Notes under the pieces: generated by a model
Database searches by the model: none
Seen by the model: only the letters and a program-made list of their open reading frames with translations
Told to the model about the DNA's origin: nothing
Translations under genes and position numbers: made by a program
Source: Flagellimonas sp. 389
GTDB lineage: Bacteria > Bacteroidota > Bacteroidia > Flavobacteriales > Flavobacteriaceae
DNA: 64,000 nt
Assembly: GCF_018449435.1 (NCBI RefSeq)
Contig: NZ_JAHCMU010000003.1
Span: 203,584 to 267,583, forward strand
Direction: 5' to 3'
Shown here: positions 17,484 to 26,509 of the stretch, in pieces
How positions within the stretch are numbered: the first letter of the stretch is position 1
Layout of the letters: every line of letters begins with the position of its first letter

Positions 17484-18647
17484 CTACTTGCTGGCAAATA
17501 GCTTCACATCATCTTCGGAGACTTCTTTACCTCCAAGAATAATCAATCGTTCTACTACATTACGTAACTCTCGTACGTTTCCTGTCCAATCATATCCTTT
17601 TAAAAGCGCAATGGCCTTTTTTGAAAAACTTTTTTGGGCTGTGCCCTGTTCCGAAGCTATTTTTTCCGAAAAGAAGTCGATCAGCATAGGAATATCTTCT
17701 CGCCTATCGTTCAATGCCGGCACTTTTATTAAAATGACCGCCAAACGATGATACAGGTCTTCCCTAAATTTACCCTCTTCTATTTCTTTCTTTAGATTTT
17801 TGTTGGTGGCCGCCAAAACACGAACATCTACTTTTATGTCTTTATCCGTACCAACCCTAGAAATCTTATTTTCTTGTAGCGCCCTAAGCACCTTGGCTTG
17901 AGCGGATAAACTCATATCCCCTATTTCATCCAAAAAAATAGTTCCCTTGTTGGCTGCTTCAAATTTACCGGCCCTATCTTTTACTGCGGATGTAAATGCC
18001 CCTTTAACGTGACCAAAAAGCTCACTTTCTATTAATTCCGATGGGATTGCAGCGCAGTTGACCTCAATAAAAGGCGCTGAGGACCTAGGGCTTTTTTCGT
18101 GTAGCCAATGTGCAACAAGTTCTTTTCCCGTTCCATTGGGGCCAGTAATCAAAACACGGGCATCTGTTGGAGCGACCTTCTCGATCATATCTTTTATAAC
18201 GCCTATTTCCTGGCTCTCACCTACCATTTCGTAGTTCTTGGAAACTTTCTTTTTAAGAATCTTGTTTTCCACGACCAATTCTTTGCGGTCAAGTGCATTT
18301 CTGACCGTAGTCAACAATCGGTTTAAATCTGGGGGTTTAGAAATATAATCAAATGCTCCAAGACGCATTGTATTTACGGCAGTATCCAAGTCACCATGAC
18401 CCGAAATCATAATAAACGGTATCTCTGGCTTAATCTTTTTTGCAGCTTCAAGTACTTCAACACCATCCATCTTTGGCATTTTTATATCACAAAGCACCAA
18501 ATCAAAATCCTCCTTTTTTATGGCCTCAATACCTCTTAGGCCATCTTCGGCCTCAAGTACATTATAGGTATCACTTTCTTCACCCAAAATCTTTACCAAA
18601 ACTCTACGTATGGCAGATTCGTCCTCTATTACCAATATTTTTGACAT
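17484..18647 (-). CDS. NtrC-type response regulator lacking a DNA-binding domain
   Basis: 387 residues. A receiver domain (1-120, phospho-acceptor Asp54 in VLCDIKMPKMDG, Lys104 in ISKP) is followed by a sigma-54-type AAA+ domain (~140-370; Walker A GPNGTGKE at 169-176, Walker B TIFLDEIGD, R-finger region FREDLYHRL). The sigma-54 contact loop reads GAFTSA at 216-221 instead of GAFTGA. The protein ends at EDDVKLFASK, with no Fis-type helix-turn-helix. It may activate sigma-54 promoters from solution or have another target. No partner kinase is in the window. Confidence 0.88.
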   Translation of the reverse strand: MSKILVIEDESAIRRVLVKILGEESDTYNVLEAEDGLRGIEAIKKEDFDLVLCDIKMPKMDGVEVLEAAKKIKPEIPFIMISGHGDLDTAVNTMRLGAFDYISKPPDLNRLLTTVRNALDRKELVVENKILKKKVSKNYEMVGESQEIGVIKDMIEKVAPTDARVLITGPNGTGKELVAHWLHEKSPRSSAPFIEVNCAAIPSELIESELFGHVKGAFTSAVKDRAGKFEAANKGTIFLDEIGDMSLSAQAKVLRALQENKISRVGTDKDIKVDVRVLAATNKNLKKEIEEGKFREDLYHRLAVILIKVPALNDRREDIPMLIDFFSEKIASEQGTAQKSFSKKAIALLKGYDWTGNVRELRNVVERLIILGGKEVSEDDVKLFASK

Positions 18648-18657
18648 AATGTGTTAT

Positions 18658-19506
18658 TTAAAAAATTCCAATCTTGAACCCTGTTCTAATATAAAGATTT
18701 GATTCGTCATTCAATAAAAAAACGTCTTCCCTATTATCGTTTCGTAAATTCCCTCCTTGTTCAAAGGAACGCCCAACCAAGGCATAAAGAGACATCCGTT
18801 TTGACATATTGTATTGATAGCCAATCGCTCCCACTAATGCGGAAAGGGTTATTCTTGACCCAACTCGATTATCCGGCAAAAGAATATCGTTCTGTAGATT
18901 GATAAAATATCCATCTAATAACAGTGTGGTTTCCAACGTATGCTTTTTGGTGATATGGTATTTAAAATTTGTACGGGGTATGCCCAAGGTATACGACCAA
19001 TTTGGATGAAATCTTTTATAGTAACTAACGATAGGTAGCGGAATGGGAAGACCGGCAGTACTGTTATAGGAAAGCCCTAAAACAATTCGAAACGGTTTGT
19101 CCGCCTTAGAGTTCTCCTTCCATAAGGTGGCCGTTGCGTTCATAAAAAAATCATCTGTCATAGCTCCGTTTATGAAATTGGAAGCCAACCTTGGCGTAAG
19201 TATTGTTACCAGGTTCCAATTTTCGTTCCATTTTGTGATGTATCCCAAGTTAAAGTCCACCACGTGAAACCTATTTAATTCACTACTGTCAAAAGGAAGA
19301 TCCTGAGAGTACCCAATATCCAGTTTGTTGTACTCAACACCAGTGATTAGGTAGTCTTTCTTTTCATTCAGTTTTATAGGAAGGTTAAAGAGAAATCTAT
19401 AGCGTTGTGTTTTAATCCCCGTATCATTTTCCGGAATGTTCAGATACTCCAATCTAAAGATATCCGAACTCTGGCCTAAAGCTATTTCACTGTATAATAT
19501 GCCCAA
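18658..19506 (-). CDS. DUF6268 family outer-membrane beta-barrel protein
   Basis: About 282 residues rich in alternating amphipathic strands ending in KIGIF, consistent with an outer-membrane barrel; the pattern fits DUF6268. The start is unclear. The first usable codon is TTG at 19506, which leaves only the tail of a signal peptide (GILYSEIALGQ). Upstream in-frame codons read T-V-T-R-L-I-F-I-L-L, an excellent signal-peptide core, but without ATG, GTG or TTG before it. A rare start codon or a sequence error is possible. It follows the MscS gene. Confidence 0.72.
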   Translation of the reverse strand: MGILYSEIALGQSSDIFRLEYLNIPENDTGIKTQRYRFLFNLPIKLNEKKDYLITGVEYNKLDIGYSQDLPFDSSELNRFHVVDFNLGYITKWNENWNLVTILTPRLASNFINGAMTDDFFMNATATLWKENSKADKPFRIVLGLSYNSTAGLPIPLPIVSYYKRFHPNWSYTLGIPRTNFKYHITKKHTLETTLLLDGYFINLQNDILLPDNRVGSRITLSALVGAIGYQYNMSKRMSLYALVGRSFEQGGNLRNDNREDVFLLNDESNLYIRTGFKIGIF

Positions 19507-19568
19507 TAAAATAAAGATTAGCCTTGTTACTGTATGATATGTTGGTGTTTTTATATGTTCTAGGGGTT

Positions 19569-20447
19569 TTATTGTTTTAAATGAACATCTCGTTGAGGGA
19601 ATGGGATATTGATTTCGTTTTCTTTGAATTTGGTATTTATATTATAGCGAATCTCACTTTTAATTTTTGGATCACCAAAACTATCATTGGTAAAAAAGTG
19701 AAGTGAAAAAAGAAGTGCCGAATCTCCAAAATCATCAAAAAGAACAAATGGTTTTGGATTTTTTAGCACTTGTTTCTGCTCAGCAGCAACTTCTTCTAAA
19801 ATTTTAGTGACCAAGGCAACATCGCTTCCGTAAGCTACCCCAATATTTACCTTTTCGCGTGTAGTTCTGTGGTTCTGCGTGTAATTATATACAATATCGC
19901 TAACAAATTTATGATTGGGAATAATAATGACTTTATCATCACGGGTCAATGCTCTGGTTGTTCGTAATTTTATCTCAAATACTTTACCAACTTTTCCATC
20001 GACCTCAACAATATCACCAACTTGTAAAGATTTATCAATGATAATAAAAATACCTCCCAGAATATCTTGAAACAGTTCTTGCAATGCCAGTCCCAATCCT
20101 ACAAACAAAGCTGCAGAAGCGGTAATGATAAGTGTAATGTCGATTCCGGCAGCGCTCAATGTAACCAGCACGACCACCAGATAAATCACATAATTGATAA
20201 ACTTAAAAACACTGGCAAATTTTCGTTTATCCTCCAGGTCCATTTTTCTGGTGAACAAATGTTTTAGCCATTTCATTACAAACTTGGTAAAAACAAAGGC
20301 TACAGTGACAAGCAACAACAAGCCAACGGTCAGGTTGATGGATTTATCGCCTTCACCAAGGTGAAATCCAAAGTCCAGAAATTCTTTAATGGTACCCCAG
20401 ATATCCTCTTCAATAATTTCTTTTATCTCACTGGTTTCTTCCTGCAT
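19569..20447 (-). CDS. Small-conductance mechanosensitive channel (MscS family)
   Basis: A 292-residue inner-membrane channel that releases osmolytes on hypo-osmotic shock. Three membrane helices lie between ~37 and 150. The pore helix is GLGLALQELFQDILGGIFIIID, followed by the MscS beta domain (VGDIVEVDGKVGKVFEI, then DDKVIIIPNHKFVSDIVYNYTQ). The C-terminal alpha-beta part contains VNIGVAYGSD. Length is typical of minimal MscS proteins. It starts 6 bases after the ABC permease gene on the same strand. Confidence 0.92.
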   Translation of the reverse strand: MQEETSEIKEIIEEDIWGTIKEFLDFGFHLGEGDKSINLTVGLLLLVTVAFVFTKFVMKWLKHLFTRKMDLEDKRKFASVFKFINYVIYLVVVLVTLSAAGIDITLIITASAALFVGLGLALQELFQDILGGIFIIIDKSLQVGDIVEVDGKVGKVFEIKLRTTRALTRDDKVIIIPNHKFVSDIVYNYTQNHRTTREKVNIGVAYGSDVALVTKILEEVAAEQKQVLKNPKPFVLFDDFGDSALLFSLHFFTNDSFGDPKIKSEIRYNINTKFKENEINIPFPQRDVHLKQ

Positions 20448-20453
20448 TTCAAA

Positions 20454-21794
20454 TTAATATCTCAACCATTTAAATAATTCTTTATAAGTAGGTCTTTTTC
20501 CATACATTAAAATACCCACCCGGTAAATTTTAGCCGCCAACGATACTATGCCCAAAAAAGTAGCAATCAGCAAACCAATGGACAACAACAATTGCCACAA
20601 AGGTACTCCACCTTCCCCAATACCCCCGGGTAGCCGCATCAACATAACTATAGGGGAAGTTAACGGAAATAATGAAAAGCCTACCGCAATAGGCCCATTA
20701 GGGTTACTGAACACCGAAAAGAAACCAACATAAATCCCAAGCATCAGCGGTAATATAATTGGAAAAATAAACTGCTGGGTATCCGTTTCATTATCTACGG
20801 CCGCTCCGATGGCAGCATAAATTGAACTGTAAATAAGATATCCCAAAACAAAGTAAACCAAAAAAGAACTTATCAAAAGCATCCAGGGAATATTTAGGAT
20901 TTCGTTGGCATAAAGCATAGTATCGCTGTCAAGTGAATTAGAAAATTGAGCTACCCCTCCAATTGGTCCTGGTGGCATCGAGGCATTTGAGTCCATCGCA
21001 CCAAAATCAATTCCGAAGAAAAATGCGATAAGAAACAGCAAAAGTGATGCCGATAGTATCCATATGGTGAATTGGGTTATTCCCGCTAGAGAAGTTCCTA
21101 TAATTTTCCCTAACATAAGTTGAAACGGTTTTACCGAAGAAATGATGACCTCTATAATTCTACTGGTTTTTTCCTCGATGACACTACGCATAACAAAACC
21201 ACCATAAATGATAATGAACATCATAATGGCATAACCAAACCCACCCCCAATAAAAGCCTTGATCTCGTTGATTCCCTTTATACTCTTTTCTCCACTAAAT
21301 GCAGCTAAATTTATTTCGAACTGCGCTTCGATATCAGAGAACTGTTCCGAAGAAACCCCCAGCTTTCCCAATCTTTTTTGAAGTAATTGCTTTTGAAAAA
21401 CACTTTCTATGCGTTGGGTTACACTCGTATTGGGGTTATCCTTTGTAAATAGATAAGAGGACCTGGCAACATTTTCTAGATCTATACCTTTAGGAAGATA
21501 GAGCAAACCATAATAGCCCAATGAAACCGTTGAATCTTTAGCTTCTTGTAATGTAAGGTCCTTAAAAAGAACATAGGACATGCTTTCTGTAGGTTCAAAT
21601 TCTTTTGAAAGAAATTCACTTTCATTAAGAACCGAAATAATCCGCTTTTCACTGTCATTGATTTTTGCAAGATAAACTATCAAAACAATCATTCCCACTA
21701 TGAGAATAGGACTGAGAAATGTCATGATAATAAATGACTTGTTTCGCACCTTTGCCAAATATTCCCGTTTTATAATCAACCCCAGCTTACCCAT
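20454..21794 (-). CDS. ABC-2 type permease (NatB-like)
   Basis: A 446-residue membrane protein with one N-terminal helix (~20-42), a ~120-residue extracytoplasmic domain, then about five helices from ~185. The start GKLGLIIKREYLAKVRNKSFIIMTFLSPILIV is typical of NatB/YhaP-like permeases. The ATPase gene overlaps its start by 8 bases, so the two form one exporter. The Na+ role of NatAB is known in Bacillus; the substrate here is unproven. Confidence 0.88.
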   Translation of the reverse strand: MGKLGLIIKREYLAKVRNKSFIIMTFLSPILIVGMIVLIVYLAKINDSEKRIISVLNESEFLSKEFEPTESMSYVLFKDLTLQEAKDSTVSLGYYGLLYLPKGIDLENVARSSYLFTKDNPNTSVTQRIESVFQKQLLQKRLGKLGVSSEQFSDIEAQFEINLAAFSGEKSIKGINEIKAFIGGGFGYAIMMFIIIYGGFVMRSVIEEKTSRIIEVIISSVKPFQLMLGKIIGTSLAGITQFTIWILSASLLLFLIAFFFGIDFGAMDSNASMPPGPIGGVAQFSNSLDSDTMLYANEILNIPWMLLISSFLVYFVLGYLIYSSIYAAIGAAVDNETDTQQFIFPIILPLMLGIYVGFFSVFSNPNGPIAVGFSLFPLTSPIVMLMRLPGGIGEGGVPLWQLLLSIGLLIATFLGIVSLAAKIYRVGILMYGKRPTYKELFKWLRY

Positions 21795-22725
21795 TATCCT
21801 CTTTGTTGTTTACGGTCTGAATAAATATATCGTTTGCTGAGGGAATGGTCTCCTCAAATCGATTGACATTTGCTTGTTTGGATATTTCCAAAAGCACATC
21901 TCTAGTATTATTTGATGGTAATTGTACCGTAAAATCCAGTTGTTTTTCTTGAATATCAAAACTGGAAGATAGAATATGGAATTTTTCCTCCAATTGTTTT
22001 AGCAGAGTATCTCCATTTTGTTCTATTTCTAGCCCTATTTTGAAAATATTGTTTTTATATTCCTTTTTTATTTCTGATAGTTTACCATCTAATATTTTTT
22101 CAGACTTGTGAATCAATGCCATATATTCACATAATTCCTCTACAGACTCCATACGATGGGTAGAAAAGATAATCGAAGTACCTTTGTCTCTCAACTGTAA
22201 GATTTCATCTTTGATGATGTTGGCATTGATAGGATCGAAACCGCTAAAAGGCTCATCAAAAATCAATAACTTGGGTTCATGGAGTACGGTTACGATAAAT
22301 TGGATTTTTTGGGCCATTCCCTTAGAGAGTTCTTGAATTTTTTTGTTCCACCAGTCTCCTATGTTCAATCGATCAAACCAAAACCTCAACCTTTTTTTTG
22401 CATCTTGTTTAGATAATCCTTTAAGTTGTGCAAGGTACAATGCCTGCTCCCCTACCTTCATGCTTTTGTACAGACCCCTTTCTTCTGGTAGATACCCTAT
22501 GTGGGAAATATGTTCGGTCGCTAGTGGTTCACCATTGAATAAAACTTCTCCTTTATCCAGGTATGTTATCTGATTTATAATTCTGATAAACGTAGTTTTA
22601 CCTGCCCCATTGGGCCCTAAAAGGCCATAAATACAGTTTTTGGGTATTTCTAAAGATATGTTGCTCAATGCAGTATAGTCTCCATAGGATTTGGAAACAT
22701 TTTTGGCAACAAGGATGTTATCCAT
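21787..22725 (-). CDS. ABC transporter ATPase (NatA-like)
   Basis: A 312-residue ATPase partner of the downstream NatB-like permease. Walker A is GPNGAGKTT, the Q-loop region is GYLPEERGLY, the signature is LSKGMAQK (Ser-Lys-Gly form common in this family), Walker B is LLIFDEP and the H-loop is STHR. The C-terminal ~90 residues are the usual DUF4162-like tail. I chose the ATG at 22725 (MDNILVAKN) over the upstream in-frame codon at 22785, because the ABC domain starts there. Confidence 0.9.
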   Translation of the reverse strand: MDNILVAKNVSKSYGDYTALSNISLEIPKNCIYGLLGPNGAGKTTFIRIINQITYLDKGEVLFNGEPLATEHISHIGYLPEERGLYKSMKVGEQALYLAQLKGLSKQDAKKRLRFWFDRLNIGDWWNKKIQELSKGMAQKIQFIVTVLHEPKLLIFDEPFSGFDPINANIIKDEILQLRDKGTSIIFSTHRMESVEELCEYMALIHKSEKILDGKLSEIKKEYKNNIFKIGLEIEQNGDTLLKQLEEKFHILSSSFDIQEKQLDFTVQLPSNNTRDVLLEISKQANVNRFEETIPSANDIFIQTVNNKEDNG

Positions 22726-22908
22726 GTAAACAATTTTTTCAAAGATATGTATTTGGACAAGAAGACAAGGTGGTTTAAAAAACAAAACCCACCCTTAAAA
22801 AAATTCAAGGATGGGAAAAAAATTGCTATGAAAAAGAAAATTTGATATCGGTTTCCCAACATCAGTTTCAAATATACGTTTTTTATTTAAACAGAAACCT
22901 AATATTCG

Positions 22909-24027
22909 TTAGGAGAACATATCTTTAACTTTTTCAAAAAAGGACTTGTCTGATTTTTCGGGTTTTGGCATAAAATTCTCATCATTTTGCATGCGTTCAA
23001 AAAACTCTTTTTGTTCTCTGTTCAACTCTTTTGGAGTCCAAACATTAACGTGAACCAACAAATCACCACTACCATATCCGTTTATACTGGAAATTCCTTT
23101 TCCTCGTAATCGTAATATTTTTCCCGATTGAATTCCAGGCTCTAATTTTATCCGAACTTTTCCAGTTACGGCATCTATTTCTTTGGAACTTCCTAAGACA
23201 GCTTCAGAAAAACTAATGTAAAGGTCATAGTGTAAATTATCTCCTTCTCTCTTTAACGTGGCATGCTCGATAGTTTCAATAGCGACCAATAAATCCCCTG
23301 GTATACCATCGCCTGGAGCACCATTACCTTTACCAGTGACCTTCAACTGCATCCCTTCTTCCACTCCTGGTGGGATTTTAATGGAAACAGTCTCTTCCTC
23401 TACTTTCAATCCTTGGGCATCGGCACCACTTGGTCTTTTATCAATGGTCTGACCGGCTCCTCCGCAGGTACTACAAGTGGTGGCTGTTTGCATCCTGCCC
23501 AGTATGGTATTCGTTATTTTGGTAACCTGTCCACTACCATTACATGTAGGACACGTTTTATAAGTTACTCCAGCTGCCTGGATTTTTCGTCTGACCTTTA
23601 CTTTCTTCTCTACACCATTGGCAACTTCTTCCAGAGTCAGTTTAACCCGTATACGTAGATTACTTCCTTTGACTCGTCGTTGTCCGCCTCCACCAAATCC
23701 TCCAAAGCCACTAAATCCTCCTCCGAAAGCGCTTCCAAAAATATCTCCAAATTGACTGAAGATGTCATCCATGTTCATACCACCTCCGCCAAATCCTGCA
23801 CCTCCCTCAAAAGCAGCATGACCAAATTGATCGTACTTGGCACGTTTATCGGGATCGCTCAAAACTTCATAAGCTTCAGCAGCTTTTTTGAACATTTCCT
23901 CAGCTTTTGAATCGCCAGGATTTTTATCTGGGTGAAATTCTATGGCTTTTTTCCTGTAAGCCTTTTTAATTTCAGCTGCTGATGCGCCCTTGGAAATACC
24001 TAATATTTCATAAAAGTCCTCCTTCAT
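22909..24027 (-). CDS. dnaJ: Chaperone DnaJ
   Basis: A 372-residue Hsp40 that delivers clients to DnaK and stimulates its ATPase. The J domain (1-70) has HPD in FHPDKNPGD. A Gly/Phe-rich linker spans ~75-115. The cysteine region shows only two CxxCxGxG motifs (CPTCNGSG and CSTCGGAG), whereas the classical form has four, so one zinc site seems absent. The C-terminal substrate domains are normal. It lies 6 bases after grpE, with which it forms an operon. Confidence 0.95.
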   Translation of the reverse strand: MKEDFYEILGISKGASAAEIKKAYRKKAIEFHPDKNPGDSKAEEMFKKAAEAYEVLSDPDKRAKYDQFGHAAFEGGAGFGGGGMNMDDIFSQFGDIFGSAFGGGFSGFGGFGGGGQRRVKGSNLRIRVKLTLEEVANGVEKKVKVRRKIQAAGVTYKTCPTCNGSGQVTKITNTILGRMQTATTCSTCGGAGQTIDKRPSGADAQGLKVEEETVSIKIPPGVEEGMQLKVTGKGNGAPGDGIPGDLLVAIETIEHATLKREGDNLHYDLYISFSEAVLGSSKEIDAVTGKVRIKLEPGIQSGKILRLRGKGISSINGYGSGDLLVHVNVWTPKELNREQKEFFERMQNDENFMPKPEKSDKSFFEKVKDMFS

Positions 24028-24033
24028 ATATTC

Positions 24034-24609
24034 TTAGTTACCGACCACCACTTTTGGGTGTCTTATGATACGGTCTCCTAGTTTAAATCCTTTTTCGACC
24101 ACATCTATTATTTTTCCTTTCATTTTTTTGTTAGGCGCTGGAATTTGGGTAATCGCATCATGTACCTCTGCATCAAAAACATCTCCTGCACCAACTTCAA
24201 CCTGCTCCAGTCCTTTTCCTTTGAGCGTTTCCTTGAACTTATTGCTGATGAGCTCAACTCCTTTGAACATTTCTTTGTCCTCAGATTTTGAAATCTCTTT
24301 GAGTGCTCTTTCAAAATCATCCATAACAGGTAAAAGTGATACGATTACTTCTTGGCCAGCAGTTTTAAAAAGCTCAACACGTTCTTTTGAAGTACGTCTC
24401 TTAAAATTTTCAAATTCGGCAAAAAGTCGAAGAAATTTATCTTTTTCCTTTGCCAAATCTTCACGTAATCGTTCTTCTTCGGAAACTTCTTCTATTTCTT
24501 CATTTTCGTTTTCAGCATCTGCATTTTCATCGTTCAGTTCAGGAGTCTCCAGCGTTTGGGAATCATTAAGCTCGCTGTCCCTTTCCTCAACTTTACTTTT
24601 CTTGTTCAT
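24034..24609 (-). CDS. grpE: Nucleotide exchange factor GrpE
   Basis: 191 residues. The N-terminal ~50 residues are acidic and low in complexity (NENEEIEEVSEEERLRE), followed by the long dimerising helix (FLRLFAEFENFKRRTSKERVELFKTAGQEVI) and the beta wing with the DPxxHxAI-like motif as DAEVHDAI. The final VVEKGFKLGDRIIRHPKVVVG is canonical. The ATG at 24609 was chosen, because the upstream extension to 24657 overlaps the promoter. It precedes dnaJ in a heat-shock operon. Confidence 0.94.
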   Translation of the reverse strand: MNKKSKVEERDSELNDSQTLETPELNDENADAENENEEIEEVSEEERLREDLAKEKDKFLRLFAEFENFKRRTSKERVELFKTAGQEVIVSLLPVMDDFERALKEISKSEDKEMFKGVELISNKFKETLKGKGLEQVEVGAGDVFDAEVHDAITQIPAPNKKMKGKIIDVVEKGFKLGDRIIRHPKVVVGN

Positions 24610-24642
24610 ATACTTTAATTTTATTTTCAATTTCTGAAGTGG

Positions 24643-24675
24643 CAAAAGTACTGCCAATTGTCCAAAAATGTCAAA
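24643..24675 (-). promoter_or_regulatory. Promoter of grpE-dnaJ
   Basis: On the minus strand, a TTTG -33 box (24672-24675), a 21-base spacer and TACTTTTG (24643-24650) match the Bacteroidota housekeeping consensus. It lies 34 bases before the grpE ATG. No CIRCE inverted repeat was seen. Confidence 0.55.
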
Positions 24676-24692
24676 ATGTCACAAGAAATCAC

Positions 24693-24718
24693 AAAAAAAT
24701 CCGCCTTATCGGCGGATT
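24693..24718 (-). terminator. Intrinsic terminator of the TIGR01777 gene
   Basis: AATCCGCC / GGCGGATT stem with a 5-base loop. On the minus strand it is followed by seven T, so it terminates the transcript arriving from 24746. Confidence 0.8.
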
Positions 24719-24745
24719 GTATTTTAAGTATATTAAGGCAACTTG

Positions 24746-25711
24746 CTAAACCAGCTCTTCATTTAAACTAGCAGTCTTGGTTTCGCATGCTGCTGTCTTT
24801 TCTGTAGTATATAAGTCTTCGATGGCGCAACATATATTAGAAAATTCAAAATTGAACCCTTTCTTTTCGATACGTTTACTACTTACCCTATGACTTGCAA
24901 AAAGTAGATAGGACATCTCCCCTAGAATGAGTTCCATTACTGGCTTTGGAACATTGGGTAATACCAAAGGTTTTTTGAGAACTTTTGCTAATTCTTTGGT
25001 CATTTTGCTATTGGTCACTGGATTGGGCGCTACCGCATTAAAGGTTCCCCTTAACCTATTCTCCAAAGCAAATACAAACATATTGGCCAAATCATCAATA
25101 TGAATCCAGGATTGCCATTGTTTACCATTTCCAAAAGCTGCTCCAACATAATTTTTAACAGGCATGGCCATTCTTGGTAAAGCTCCCCCTTCGGCAGATA
25201 AAACAATTCCAATCCTTATTTTGGCCAAATTAAAATCGAAAACTTTCAAAGTGTCTATTTTTTCTTCCCATTCTTCCACCACTTCACCTAAGAAACTGTC
25301 ATCCACCGCAGTCTCTTTCTCATCATAATACGAAAAGAGAGAAGAGGGATAAATACCAATTGCCGAGGCAGAAACAAAGGATTTGATTTGAGAAGCATCT
25401 ATTTTTTTCAGCCCATCATGCAATGTTTGAAGGCTGTCTACCCTGCTTGATAGCACCTTTTTCTTATAAGCGGTTGTCCATTTATCAGCTATGCTTGCAC
25501 CCGCTAGATTAATAATTGCCGAAACTTCTTCAAAACAAGCTATATCGATTTCACCATCAGCAGGATTCCAATAGAAACCATTATAGTTTTCTTTTGAAAC
25601 CATTTTATTCTTACTAGTGGTCAAGTAATTAACGGCGATACCTCTAGTAAGCAAAACCTTTGTAATGGCTTTACCGACTAAACCCGTAGCACCCGTAATC
25701 AACACTTTCAT
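24746..25711 (-). CDS. TIGR01777-type NAD(P)-binding epimerase-like protein
   Basis: A 321-residue short-chain dehydrogenase-like protein (YfcH/TIGR01777 group). The N-terminal dinucleotide motif is VLITGATGLVGKAI. FVSASAIGIYPSS holds the family's S-A-x-G-I-Y motif, and RIGIVLSAEGGALPRMAMPVK and GNGKQWQSWIHIDDLANMFVFAL are diagnostic. The last ~45 residues are DUF1731-like. Substrate unknown. It is a single-gene unit ended by the terminator at 24698-24718. Confidence 0.9.
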   Translation of the reverse strand: MKVLITGATGLVGKAITKVLLTRGIAVNYLTTSKNKMVSKENYNGFYWNPADGEIDIACFEEVSAIINLAGASIADKWTTAYKKKVLSSRVDSLQTLHDGLKKIDASQIKSFVSASAIGIYPSSLFSYYDEKETAVDDSFLGEVVEEWEEKIDTLKVFDFNLAKIRIGIVLSAEGGALPRMAMPVKNYVGAAFGNGKQWQSWIHIDDLANMFVFALENRLRGTFNAVAPNPVTNSKMTKELAKVLKKPLVLPNVPKPVMELILGEMSYLLFASHRVSSKRIEKKGFNFEFSNICCAIEDLYTTEKTAACETKTASLNEELV

Positions 25712-25845
25712 AAAATCGTTTTGAACAAATTTAATAGTTTAACTTGCTGTTTTTGAGCTATTAATTAAGGTTTAACATAAATGTTTAAACTTTAATTGTT
25801 TTTAAGACAACTTGAATAGGTTACTTAACAAAATATTATGAAAAG

Positions 25846-26508
25846 CTAATTCTTTATTGCTCTGAGCATTTCACGTTTACCAGGAGGTCCCGGTAATCGC
25901 TCAACGGAAAAACCAACTGCTTCCAAAGCCCTACGAACACTGCCTTTTGCAGAATATGTAACCAAAACACCTTCTCTTTTTAATGCGCGGTACATTTTCA
26001 AGAACAGTTCTTCCGTCCATAAATCAGGTTGTACCCTTGCTCCAAAAGCATCGTAATAAACAAGATCGAACAAATTAATGTCGTTTATGGATTTAAAATC
26101 CTTCAATTGCTTCAGTAATTGAAAGTTCTGAGCAATTTTAACTTTAGTTTCCCAAGATGAGCTGTGCATCTTTTCAAAAAGCTCCTGATGTTCATGGGCA
26201 TTTAAATTCTCGATGTAGTTTAATGCTGTTATTTCTCCCATTTTCACTGGGAATGCTTCCACGCCTACATAGTCTATGGATAAGTTTAAATTCTCACGCT
26301 CCAAAAAGGTTACCAGTGCATTAAGACCTGTACCAAATCCTATCTCTAAAATTTTGATACTTGTATCTTGAAATAGCCGTAGACCATTCTTGATAAAAAC
26401 ATGATAAGCCTCTTGAACAGCACCGTGCTTTGAATGGTACTGCTCGTCCCAATCTTCAATTTGGATGGTTTTAGAACCGTCGGCAGTAGTAATAATTTTA
26501 CGCTTCAA
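25846..26508 (-). CDS. mnmD: tRNA (5-methylaminomethyl-2-thiouridine34) methyltransferase MnmD
   Basis: 220 residues corresponding to the methyltransferase half of MnmC, without the FAD oxidase half. The SAM-binding motif is ILEIGFGTGLNALVTF, and VYYDAFGARVQPDLWTEELFLKMYR is the diagnostic DUF752 region. LVTYSAKGSVRRALEAVGF and RLPGPPGKREMLRA close the domain. Stand-alone MnmD proteins are known outside the gamma-proteobacteria. It starts 2 bases after the DUF4920 gene. Confidence 0.9.
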   Translation of the reverse strand: MKRKIITTADGSKTIQIEDWDEQYHSKHGAVQEAYHVFIKNGLRLFQDTSIKILEIGFGTGLNALVTFLERENLNLSIDYVGVEAFPVKMGEITALNYIENLNAHEHQELFEKMHSSSWETKVKIAQNFQLLKQLKDFKSINDINLFDLVYYDAFGARVQPDLWTEELFLKMYRALKREGVLVTYSAKGSVRRALEAVGFSVERLPGPPGKREMLRAIKN

Positions 26509-26509
26509 A

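Noticed and set aside
24065..24637. 190-codon plus-strand ORF over grpE
   Set aside because: Antisense shadow of grpE; Ser/Phe-rich translation without family features, whereas grpE is unmistakable.
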